Source: a virus. From it: a stretch of 33,228 bases of DNA. Shown one piece after another: positions 15,394 to 23,714 of this stretch. The stretch is from IMG/VR virus record IMGVR_UViG_3300018059_000740, positions 1 through 33,228 of that record. One strand, given 5' to 3'. Within the stretch, counting starts at the first letter, position 1, and every line of letters starts with the position of its first letter. The position numbers and the translations under genes were made by a program. Under the pieces are notes generated by a model. It was not told the DNA's origin. It searched no databases and saw nothing but the letters and a program-made list of their open reading frames with translations.

Positions 15394-16028
15394 TGCTATT
15401 TTACGTCTACATAGATTGGACTCTTGAACAGATCCCTAGACGGTTCTACGTTGGCAAGGGAGATGCTGGGAGGGTGAAGTTTATTCGTCGAAACAAACGG
15501 CATCGTGCTATCTCTAAAGCTTACGGGCAACGCAGAGAGGTAGTATTCTCCACCGATTCTGAAGTTGAAGCTCTACAGATAGAAAAGAAGTTGATCGCAG
15601 AATTCAAGACTCGTGGAGATGTCAAAGGTCAGTGGGGAGCGAATTTCACCGAGGGTGGGGATGGTGTCTGCGGGAGGCTTCATGACGAGAAGACTAAACG
15701 ACAGATTAGCCAAAAGATGGCCGGTATACCGAAGTCGGAAGAAACTCGCATGAAGATGCGAGTTCGTAAAGTCAACAAGCGTGTTGTTCAATATGATTTG
15801 AACGGAAAAGAGATCGCAAAGTTTCCTTCTATCAGTGAAACTATTCATCAAACAGGAATAAGCTCGATTAGTCTCTGTTGCCGTCGGGTAATTAAGTCTG
15901 CTGGAAAATCTGTTTGGAGGTACGAAGGAGATCATTTCGATCCCAAAACTCCGTATGTCTGTACACCAGAGCATCGACAAAAGCTGAGCAAAGCTAAGTT
16001 GAAACAGAAAGAATATCATGGCGTCTAG
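15393..16028 (+). CDS. GIY-YIG homing endonuclease with NUMOD motifs (HEG5)
   Basis: 211 aa. GIY-YIG strands YVYIDW and RFYVGKG lie at 4-9 and 17-23, followed by HRAISKAYG and the acidic helix SEVEALQIEKKLIAEF. A NUMOD3-like block (HDEKTKRQISQKMAGIPKSEETRMKMR) and a NUMOD1-like helix-turn-helix (VVQYDLNGKEIAKFPSISET) follow. The start overlaps the gp25 stop and the end overlaps the gp6 start by 11 bases, so the gene was fitted precisely between two baseplate genes. Confidence 0.92.
   Translation: MLFYVYIDWTLEQIPRRFYVGKGDAGRVKFIRRNKRHRAISKAYGQRREVVFSTDSEVEALQIEKKLIAEFKTRGDVKGQWGANFTEGGDGVCGRLHDEKTKRQISQKMAGIPKSEETRMKMRVRKVNKRVVQYDLNGKEIAKFPSISETIHQTGISSISLCCRRVIKSAGKSVWRYEGDHFDPKTPYVCTPEHRQKLSKAKLKQKEYHGV
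15743..15764 (+). repeat. 9-bp hairpin with GAAG loop inside HEG5
   Basis: AACTCGCAT (15743-15751) and ATGCGAGTT (15756-15764) enclose GAAG. One such repeat may occur by chance in a window this size, so its function is uncertain. Confidence 0.4.
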
Positions 16029-17865
16029 CACAAAAAACGATGCGCTCAAAGCTGTACGACAAAGGCAATACCTCAATAAGGATTTTGACGGGCTTCGAGC
16101 TGATCTGATCGAATACGCTCGGACATTCTACGGAGAGAACGTGAATAACGACTTCTCTGAATCGAGCCTTGGAGGTCTGATGGTGGATATGGCAGCCTAT
16201 GTTGGCGACGTCATGTCATTCTACCTAGATCATCAATTCACAGAGATGGATCCGAATCTCGCTGTGGAAACTGACAACATCGAACGGTTGCTTCGGCGTG
16301 CAGGAGTTGAGATCACCGGTGCATCGCCAGCCGTGGTTATGCAATCGTTCTTCGTGGAAGTTCCTGCTGTATCGGTCAACGGAGTGAGCATTCCAGATTC
16401 CTCTGCCATTCCGATCATCGATGCTGGAACGATCGTCACTTCTGATGGCGGTATCGAATACCTTCTTTTAGACAGGATCGATTACACTCTACAAGATGTC
16501 GACGGCAACTTGAAGTGCGATATCCAGGTGGGAGATGCTTCAACGGACGGAACTCCCAAAAGCTTCATCCTCAAGGGTACGAGCATCTGTATTTCGGGAA
16601 GGCAGACCCAAGAAAGCTTCACGATTGGTTCGTTCGTCGCCTTTAGGGAAATCACGTTGTCCAGCCCGAATGTCACAGAGATCCAATCGGTCTACGATTC
16701 CTTGGGAAACAGTTACTACGAGGTCGGAAGTCTGTCGCAGGACACAGTTTACTCCAGACGTCCGAATGTGGGTAATGACTCTGATCTGGTTCCTGAACTG
16801 CTCGAACTTAAACCAGCTCCCTACAGATACACGAAGGCCACGAACCTCGACAACCGAACTACGACTCTTGTATTCGGAGGAGGATCGGCTGAGACGATAG
16901 AGGATGATGTCATTCCTGATCCGAGTGAATTCGCTCTACCGTTGTACGGAAGAACGACATTCTCTAGGATTAGCATCGATCCGCAGCAACTCATCACCAC
17001 AAGGACCCTGGGTGTAGCTTCGTCCAACGTAACCTTGACCATTAGCTACAGGTATGGAGGAGGTCTGAACCACAATGCCGAGCCCGGAACCATAAGAAAT
17101 GTCAAGGCTATGGCCATGACTTTCCCATCGAACGTAACTTCGGATGTCGCAGCAAGAGTTCGTTCGTCTGCTGAGACCAAGAATGTCAAGAGAGCTTCCG
17201 GCGGAGAAGATCCCCCTGATATCGATGAACTCAAGACCCTCATTCCGAATGCCAGAAATTCCCAAAGTCGAATCGTCACCAAACCTGACCTCATCTCTCG
17301 TATCTATTTGATGCCCGCGAACTTCGGCAGGGTGTTCAGGGCTGCTACCAGGCAGAATGCTAACAATCCGTTAGCATCTATCCTGTACATCATCAGCAGA
17401 GATGAAAATTCTAACCTGATCGTTGCTCCAGATGCTTTGAAGGATAACCTTCGCAAGTATCTGAACGACTACAGAATGATCTCCGATGCTATCGACATCG
17501 TCGATGCTCAGGTCATCAATGTTCGAGTTATCTTCGAAACTACCGTCGATAACTCGATGAACAAGAAGATCGTGCTTCAGAATGTCATCCAGAAGATCCA
17601 GAAGTACTTCAACATCAAGAACTTCCAGATTGACCAACCTCTCATCCTTTCTGACCTGCATAACATCATCTACAACAGCATCGGTGTCCTGTCCGTCAAC
17701 AAGCTGAAGATTGATAACGTCTTCGGAGCTGTCGGGAACAGGGTTTACAGCGATGCTTTCTTCGACATAGATTCGAACACCACCCGCGGAATGGTCGTTC
17801 CATCTCCGGGAGCCATCTTCGAACTCCGGTTTCCCGAGAACGATATTGTGGGAAAAGCAGTTTGA
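16018..17865 (+). CDS. gp6-like baseplate wedge protein
   Basis: 615 aa. The N-terminus DFDGLRADLIEYARTFYGENVNNDFSES, then SLGGLMVDMAAYVGDVMSFYLDHQ, is the signature of the T4 gp6 / Mu gp47 (baseplate J) superfamily. A beta-rich middle follows, and the C-terminal part LRKYLNDYRMISDAIDIVDAQVINVRVIFETTVDN ... VIQKIQKYFNIKNFQIDQPLILSDLHNIIYN is typical of the family end. gp6 forms the wedge ring around the hub. The ATG lies inside HEG5, and its weak ribosome site is AGAAAGA. A 50-base gap separates it from the next gene. Confidence 0.92.
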   Translation: MASSTKNDALKAVRQRQYLNKDFDGLRADLIEYARTFYGENVNNDFSESSLGGLMVDMAAYVGDVMSFYLDHQFTEMDPNLAVETDNIERLLRRAGVEITGASPAVVMQSFFVEVPAVSVNGVSIPDSSAIPIIDAGTIVTSDGGIEYLLLDRIDYTLQDVDGNLKCDIQVGDASTDGTPKSFILKGTSICISGRQTQESFTIGSFVAFREITLSSPNVTEIQSVYDSLGNSYYEVGSLSQDTVYSRRPNVGNDSDLVPELLELKPAPYRYTKATNLDNRTTTLVFGGGSAETIEDDVIPDPSEFALPLYGRTTFSRISIDPQQLITTRTLGVASSNVTLTISYRYGGGLNHNAEPGTIRNVKAMAMTFPSNVTSDVAARVRSSAETKNVKRASGGEDPPDIDELKTLIPNARNSQSRIVTKPDLISRIYLMPANFGRVFRAATRQNANNPLASILYIISRDENSNLIVAPDALKDNLRKYLNDYRMISDAIDIVDAQVINVRVIFETTVDNSMNKKIVLQNVIQKIQKYFNIKNFQIDQPLILSDLHNIIYNSIGVLSVNKLKIDNVFGAVGNRVYSDAFFDIDSNTTRGMVVPSPGAIFELRFPENDIVGKAV

Positions 17866-17916
17866 GCTTCGGTTCAGTATCGGGTACTTACTTAGAGAAG
17901 TCCCCGAGGCAGAACA

Positions 17917-19461
17917 TTGTATCGAATCTTCAAACCAAGTAGCGACACGTACATCACTGACAAGATCGTCAAACGCCTGCACAAAACTACGGCCAACGTA
18001 GGATTAGCTGCGAGCATCGATCTGTTCGTTCTCTATGGAATAACCTTCTCAGGTTCAGTTCCTAATCACGAACTTTCTCGAGCTCTTATCAAGTTCGACC
18101 TGACTGATCTACACGCAGATTACGCTGCGGGCAAGTTTGACATCACAAATCCGACTTTCAACTGCACGTTGAAGATGTTCGATGTCTACGGTGGACAGTC
18201 CACTCCGGACAATTTTAGCCTGCAAGTGTACCCTTTGTCTCGATCCTTTCAAGAAGGTATCGGAAGGGATGTTATCTTCTTTCAAGATTCAGATGCTTCG
18301 AACTTCATCACAGCAACTTTTGATGGATCTACACCCAGCGTATGGTTTCTTAGCGGAGCGAATGCTAAGGGAGCTCTGGGAAATTCCAGCATCGACGTGA
18401 TCTCGACCGCTGATCTCGGAGCAGGGACTGTCAGCTTGACAGTGAGCCAGTCCTTCGTGGTTGGAGATGAAAATTTGAGCGTGGATGTCACAAGAATTGT
18501 TTCTGCCACGCTGGCAGGGCTAATTCCCGACAAAGGATTCAGAGTTTCCTTCAGCGAAACAGACGAAAATGCGTTGGCAACGAAGTTCGTCAAACGTTTC
18601 GGGTCTTCGAATGCGAGCAATCCTTACATCAGACCTCAGCTGATAATGAGGTACAACGATGCTATCAACAGCCATGAATCTAACTTCTTGTTCGATGTGA
18701 CTGGAACTCTCGTTCTCTACAACTACGTTAGAGGAGAGTTGAGAAATTTCGTCTCTGGATCGTCGAATACTGCCCTAACGGGGCAGAATAGTATGCTTGT
18801 GAAGTTGACAACGCCCGTTTCTACCAGCAATGGATTCATCCGGTACGAAACACATGCGTCCGCTTCTCAGCACAGAATTGGATCTAGCAACGTCACTGGC
18901 ATCTATTCTTCGACTTTCGCGCTGTCGTCAAACGATCCATTTCTTCGCACAAAACTTCAGCAATCTGGATCGATAATGTTTCAGCAGGTTTGGACGTCAA
19001 CGGATAGACAAGTTCCGTACTTCAGTGGATCTCTCACGGTCTATCCGAATTTCGGAACAACGGGTCCGGCCACGCCCAAACGTTACAATATCAACATCAC
19101 GAACATGGCAGAAGAGTACACAATCACTGACATTGCTCGCATGCGATTGTTTATATTTGACTATTCATCTCCGATGTTTAAATTGGTCAAAACACCTCTC
19201 GAAACACCTTCGGTGGTTCTAGAAAATGTCTTCTACTCAGTTAGAGATGCGATCACCAATACCGTTCTTGTACCTTTCGATCGAATCTACTCGTCTACCA
19301 AGTTGTCATCGGATAGTGAGGGGATGTACTTCGACATCTGGATGACATCTTTACTTGATGGTCGAGCTTACGTTGTAGACATAATGCTTGTGGAAGGTTC
19401 TAAAGAAACCATCTACAGGAATGTCGGTCCGGCATTTAGAGTTCTCACAGCAGGTGCTTGA
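17917..19461 (+). CDS. Virion protein with DNRLRE-like N-terminal domain
   Basis: 514 aa. The TTG start at 17917 has GAGG 7 bases upstream; no ATG fits. The N-terminus (YRIFKPSSDTYITDKIV ... TTANVGLAASIDLFVLYG, ALIKFDLTDL) has the pattern of DNRLRE-type carbohydrate or surface-binding beta domains. The remainder is Ser/Thr/Asn-rich beta structure with several Gly-Ser linkers. It lies directly after gp6 and is probably a peripheral baseplate or fibre-connector protein. Similar large proteins follow. Confidence 0.75.
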   Translation: MYRIFKPSSDTYITDKIVKRLHKTTANVGLAASIDLFVLYGITFSGSVPNHELSRALIKFDLTDLHADYAAGKFDITNPTFNCTLKMFDVYGGQSTPDNFSLQVYPLSRSFQEGIGRDVIFFQDSDASNFITATFDGSTPSVWFLSGANAKGALGNSSIDVISTADLGAGTVSLTVSQSFVVGDENLSVDVTRIVSATLAGLIPDKGFRVSFSETDENALATKFVKRFGSSNASNPYIRPQLIMRYNDAINSHESNFLFDVTGTLVLYNYVRGELRNFVSGSSNTALTGQNSMLVKLTTPVSTSNGFIRYETHASASQHRIGSSNVTGIYSSTFALSSNDPFLRTKLQQSGSIMFQQVWTSTDRQVPYFSGSLTVYPNFGTTGPATPKRYNINITNMAEEYTITDIARMRLFIFDYSSPMFKLVKTPLETPSVVLENVFYSVRDAITNTVLVPFDRIYSSTKLSSDSEGMYFDIWMTSLLDGRAYVVDIMLVEGSKETIYRNVGPAFRVLTAGA

Positions 19462-19471
19462 AAGTTAGCCA

Positions 19472-22400
19472 ATGACGTTTCGCAATCCACTCATCCCGAC
19501 AAATGTCGATCAGGGAGACTTGATCGACATCGTTAAAAACGGTCGAAGCGTTACCATGCGTGGATCGGATTTCTCTGACACGAATTCGAATTCGACCTCA
19601 TCATTCGCATACGACCCGCCTTCCCAAGGTCTCAAATCGACGCAGCAGCTGAATGTCGATTGGAGTCGCTTCGAAAACCACACGTTCTTTAACTCTGCAG
19701 AAGTCAATACCAACGTTGCATTCGACAAGATGATCAATTTCTTTCCGTTCGACGGAACAAGAAGCGAAGTTGAGAGTTTCTTCGAAAAGATGACTGGTTT
19801 CGAAAAGTACATCTACGATCGTTTTCCCAAGAACAACGGATTTCTCTTCTTCAGCAGCAGCTACATCGTCGTCAAAGACTACACCGGAGGATTGTTTCCA
19901 GAAATTTCAAAAACGAGAAGCGGACAATCGGTCCTAGCTCCTGACAGTTCTTTCACAGTCGAGTTCCAGCTCTACATTCCAACAGTCACGAATGATGTCC
20001 AAGTTGTCTTTCAAAAGATAGTTGGAAGCGACGGCATAACGTCATTCCTGACCCAGTCTACGAACGTGACGTCCGCTCTCGTCGGGATGTGTGTTACTTC
20101 AGGTTCAGCGACAACATCCACCAGCGCATCGTTCGAAAAAGGTAGATTCCATCACGTTGCTTTCGTCTATAACAAGAACGACGGAACAAACTACCTGACT
20201 CTTTACAAGAACGGAAGCCCAATTTCTGTATCTTCTGCGAATGACATAAATAGGATCGCCATGGATTCTGCTCCGCTAACTATCGGAAGCGGATCACAAT
20301 TCAGAATTGGAACTCAAACATTCCTTCCAAAAGAAATTCTCTCAGGAGCGATGGACGAATTTCGCTTTTTTCATTCTGCAAGAACGTCAGAACAACTTAC
20401 AAAGAACGCCTACAAGAGCATCTTCCCAACAGACGATCTGAAGTTGTACTACAAATTCAACGAGCCCACCGGTTCGTTCGGTGCCAGCGAAGCCGACTCT
20501 ATCAATGGAATCGTTCTCGATAGCTCTGGTAAATCCCTTCATTCTTTTGTGACGAACTTTACTCAAGGGCTTCGATCGACAGGCAGTCTTTCCGTACCGA
20601 TGACTTACGAGAAAATTACTCTCTGCCCAATTCTCTTTCCAGGGCATCCCGACGTCGTGAATTTGAACACGAGCTTACTCAACTCTGCGAGCATCTACGA
20701 TTCTATCAATCCAAATCTCATAACCAAACTGCTGCCAGCTCACTACATCATGCAAGGTCGAGAGCACGCAGGGTTGGATAGCGACATGGGTCCAATTTCC
20801 AACGCGTACGGAGGAACTAACATCCCTGGAAAGGGTAAGCTCGGCCAGACCCAACTGCTTCTTTCTATGCTCTACGTTTGGGGTAAGTTCTTCGATGAGA
20901 TGAAACTCTACATCGATGCATTCGCTAAATCAGAAGATGTCGATTACGATCCGAACAAGAGTGCAGCCGACCATTTTCTCCCGTTGTTATTTCAAAAGTG
21001 GGGAGTCAAAATCCCGTCGTTCTTCGTAGATTCTACGATAGAACAGTTCATCGATGCAGAAAATCTGAGACCGGCGATTAGCACAGATAGGAACTCTCTC
21101 CAGTACATTCAGAATCAAATCCTTCGTCGTGTCCTTGTCAACTTGAACGAGATCATCAAGTCAAAAGGAACGCAACACAGCGTTCGTTCGTTCCTTCGAT
21201 CCATGGGATTCGATCCAGACAACAGCTTCAGAATCAAAGAGTATGGAGGACCGACACGTCGTAACCTTTCATTCTCTAGAGAATCAAAAAGCGAAATCGG
21301 AAAAATGCTTGACTTCGTATCTGGAGGATACGTGCAAACCCAGGGATTCTTCAGTTCTTCTAAGTTAGAAACTGGATTTCCAGAGTCGCGAGTGACGCAT
21401 ACGTTCAAATCTGTTTTCCCTCCCCATGGTATTTCTGCCAACGTGAACGATGGTCTTTGGACATCTGGGTCATGGTCTTACGAAGGACTCTATCGTTTTC
21501 CGCAAGGTAGACCGACCCCCGCGACCCAGAGCTTAGTTCGTCTTCAGACGACAGGTGCATTGGCCTCTGCACTCCCTGGCGTCATCTTCAATTTGCTAGC
21601 TATCAGCGGAACGACCGCAGCGAACACTCGCATCGTCCTGTACGGTCGCACTGGATTCCAACCCAGCATTACAGGTGTGCCTCTTCTAACGATGCAACTA
21701 ACAGGGTCTAATATCTTCGATGGAGAAAACTGGAACGTGTCATTCGGAATGAGCCGAAACGATGAAGCCCAGTCGTTGTCATCTTCGTATTACCTTCGAG
21801 CTGCCAAACACAACGTCGGGCAAATAACATCTTACGTTACTCAAACGTACTTCAAAGAACTACAAGGAGGATTTAATCCTGCTGCGAGTGCTCTTTGCAC
21901 AATCACAGGTTCGTATAACGCATCGGGAACATTCCTCGCAATCGGATCAGCTTCTCTTCCTTTGGGAACTAACGCCGCAGCATACGTTTATCTCAACACA
22001 TCCGACGCTACGATACCATCAGAAGTTAGATCGACACACTTCAACGGGCAAGTAGCTCAGATGAGATTTTGGTCTAAGAATGTGTCCAACGTTGAATGGA
22101 ATGAGCACATCAAAAATCCGAAATCATTTGGAGTCCAAGATCCCTCAGCAAACTTTAATTTCGCAATCACTCCTACGGGTTCGTTCAGTCGATTGAGAAA
22201 TGACATCTCGATGGACCAGCAGGGTCGAACGACTAATGCAACTGGAGAAATACTTCTGCAAGACTATTCTCAGAATAATCGTCACATGACAGCAACAAGT
22301 TTTCCGGTGAATAAACAAATTTTCTCTCCAGTCATCTGGAACTACGACTTTATTTCTCCGAACTTCGATGATGGAATCACGAATGAAAAGATTCGAATCA

Positions 22401-22918
22401 GAGGATACCAGTCGTACAACAAAGTTCTAGAAACGCCCTGGGCGCAAGTTTCACCCGTTTACCAAATAGATCCAAGCGAAGCTCCCATGGACGATTCAAG
22501 ATTTTCTATAGAATTCTCTCTGATAGATTCTCTGAACAAGGATATCATCAATATCTTTTCCACTTTGGATGCTATCGACAACGCTCTAGGGTCACCAAAC
22601 CTTGCTTTCGGTACCGACTATCCTGACCTCGAAGCGATCAGAACGGTCTATTTCAATAGGTTGACTGAAAAGATCAATCTGAACAAATTCTTCGATATGT
22701 ACAGATGGTTCGATGCATCTATCAGTTCATTTATCGAAAACATCGTTCCTCGTAAGACAAAATACCTGGGAAGTAACTTCATCATCGAATCTCACATGCT
22801 AGAACGTCACAAAAAAGAATACTTTCACTCTGACATCTACGTGGGAGCGAACGACAGACATTCGATTACAAATGTCTTATTGCTACAGGAGATTTTCGGA
22901 ACAATCGTGAAACACTAA
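19472..22918 (+). CDS. Large baseplate/tail protein with LamG-like domains
   Basis: 1148 aa, the longest gene. Residues about 155-330 form a concanavalin/LamG-like domain (DSSFTVEFQLYIP ... GRFHHVAFVYNKNDGTNYLTLYKNGSPIS ... GAMDEFRFFHSARTSEQL). A helical section at about 410-600 (YVWGKFFDEMKLYIDAFAKSEDVDYDPN, QNQILRRVLVNLNEIIKSKGTQHSVRSFLRSMGFDP) looks like a structural wedge core. A second LamG-like region lies at about 650-900 (GQVAQMRFWSKNVSNVEWNEH). The end is helical again. Its place after gp6 fits a gp7/gp10-type wedge or the VrlC-type proteins of some T4-like phages; that assignment is from memory and tentative. Confidence 0.8.
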   Translation: MTFRNPLIPTNVDQGDLIDIVKNGRSVTMRGSDFSDTNSNSTSSFAYDPPSQGLKSTQQLNVDWSRFENHTFFNSAEVNTNVAFDKMINFFPFDGTRSEVESFFEKMTGFEKYIYDRFPKNNGFLFFSSSYIVVKDYTGGLFPEISKTRSGQSVLAPDSSFTVEFQLYIPTVTNDVQVVFQKIVGSDGITSFLTQSTNVTSALVGMCVTSGSATTSTSASFEKGRFHHVAFVYNKNDGTNYLTLYKNGSPISVSSANDINRIAMDSAPLTIGSGSQFRIGTQTFLPKEILSGAMDEFRFFHSARTSEQLTKNAYKSIFPTDDLKLYYKFNEPTGSFGASEADSINGIVLDSSGKSLHSFVTNFTQGLRSTGSLSVPMTYEKITLCPILFPGHPDVVNLNTSLLNSASIYDSINPNLITKLLPAHYIMQGREHAGLDSDMGPISNAYGGTNIPGKGKLGQTQLLLSMLYVWGKFFDEMKLYIDAFAKSEDVDYDPNKSAADHFLPLLFQKWGVKIPSFFVDSTIEQFIDAENLRPAISTDRNSLQYIQNQILRRVLVNLNEIIKSKGTQHSVRSFLRSMGFDPDNSFRIKEYGGPTRRNLSFSRESKSEIGKMLDFVSGGYVQTQGFFSSSKLETGFPESRVTHTFKSVFPPHGISANVNDGLWTSGSWSYEGLYRFPQGRPTPATQSLVRLQTTGALASALPGVIFNLLAISGTTAANTRIVLYGRTGFQPSITGVPLLTMQLTGSNIFDGENWNVSFGMSRNDEAQSLSSSYYLRAAKHNVGQITSYVTQTYFKELQGGFNPAASALCTITGSYNASGTFLAIGSASLPLGTNAAAYVYLNTSDATIPSEVRSTHFNGQVAQMRFWSKNVSNVEWNEHIKNPKSFGVQDPSANFNFAITPTGSFSRLRNDISMDQQGRTTNATGEILLQDYSQNNRHMTATSFPVNKQIFSPVIWNYDFISPNFDDGITNEKIRIRGYQSYNKVLETPWAQVSPVYQIDPSEAPMDDSRFSIEFSLIDSLNKDIINIFSTLDAIDNALGSPNLAFGTDYPDLEAIRTVYFNRLTEKINLNKFFDMYRWFDASISSFIENIVPRKTKYLGSNFIIESHMLERHKKEYFHSDIYVGANDRHSITNVLLLQEIFGTIVKH

Positions 22919-22919
22919 C

Positions 22920-23708
22920 ATGACTACTATTCCGTTTCTAGAAGGAAAAAATCCTCTCGACACTCCTGTTAGGACATATGTTTCTAACAGCATGAACACG
23001 TCAGCAGTCGATCCTTTTCGTCAAGGAATCGAACTGACGCAGGACAAACATTTTCAACAGGGAATCGCAAAAATCTGGTCGGGTATGCCAGGGCATGTTG
23101 TTGACTTGAACCAATACGGGCAAAGAGACGATGAGATTTTTCCGAATCAGAGATACTTCGAAGAGATCGCTAAGTTCAATCCTGTGCTCTATTTGACGGA
23201 CTATTACTCTAACCAGCCCGTCGTCATAGATTCTGCTGTCAATACAAACGAACATGGGTTCGACGGAATTATAGAACCCCTGACGATCAGAAAGGTAATA
23301 GCGTTCACATCTATCGATGCACCGTTCGAACCACATGGTACGAAAGCCAACCTAGAAAGTGGAAATTTCAACCTATTCAGAAATGCTGACCAGATCATCA
23401 GCAAATACAACTTCAAAGAAGTCTCTCTTGGTGATCATTGGTACGAAGACAATGTCGACATGGTCGGTAGTATTCCAACGAACTTGGGATTCTGGCCCAC
23501 GATTACGACGAGATTGTTAGGATTTGACGACTCTCAAATAAGGGATGGAGTTATACTTCCTATCTCTGCTAGTTTGGATATGCAGGAAGCTTTGAAAGGC
23601 ATGCGACCACCGACAGAAAACTATTTGCCCACAAATATTTTCAGCACCGCGGCTTCCTTATATGATTATCGAGACTGGATCTACCCTGATCCCGTGAAGG
23701 TTACGTGA
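22920..23708 (+). CDS. Unknown virion protein between two large tail genes
   Basis: 262 aa, starting one base after the previous stop. The composition is that of a soluble beta/alpha protein rich in Asn, Asp and aromatic residues (NPVLYLTDYYSNQPVVIDSAV, SLGDHWYEDNVDMVGSIPTNLGFWPTITTRLLGFDD). There is no signal peptide or membrane segment. It is probably a baseplate component by position. I do not recognise it. Confidence 0.8.
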   Translation: MTTIPFLEGKNPLDTPVRTYVSNSMNTSAVDPFRQGIELTQDKHFQQGIAKIWSGMPGHVVDLNQYGQRDDEIFPNQRYFEEIAKFNPVLYLTDYYSNQPVVIDSAVNTNEHGFDGIIEPLTIRKVIAFTSIDAPFEPHGTKANLESGNFNLFRNADQIISKYNFKEVSLGDHWYEDNVDMVGSIPTNLGFWPTITTRLLGFDDSQIRDGVILPISASLDMQEALKGMRPPTENYLPTNIFSTAASLYDYRDWIYPDPVKVT

Positions 23709-23714
23709 GACTAA

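Noticed and set aside
17357-17376. 8-bp inverted repeat ATGCTAAC/GTTAGCAT in gp6
   Set aside because: Repeats of this length are expected several times by chance in 33 kb.
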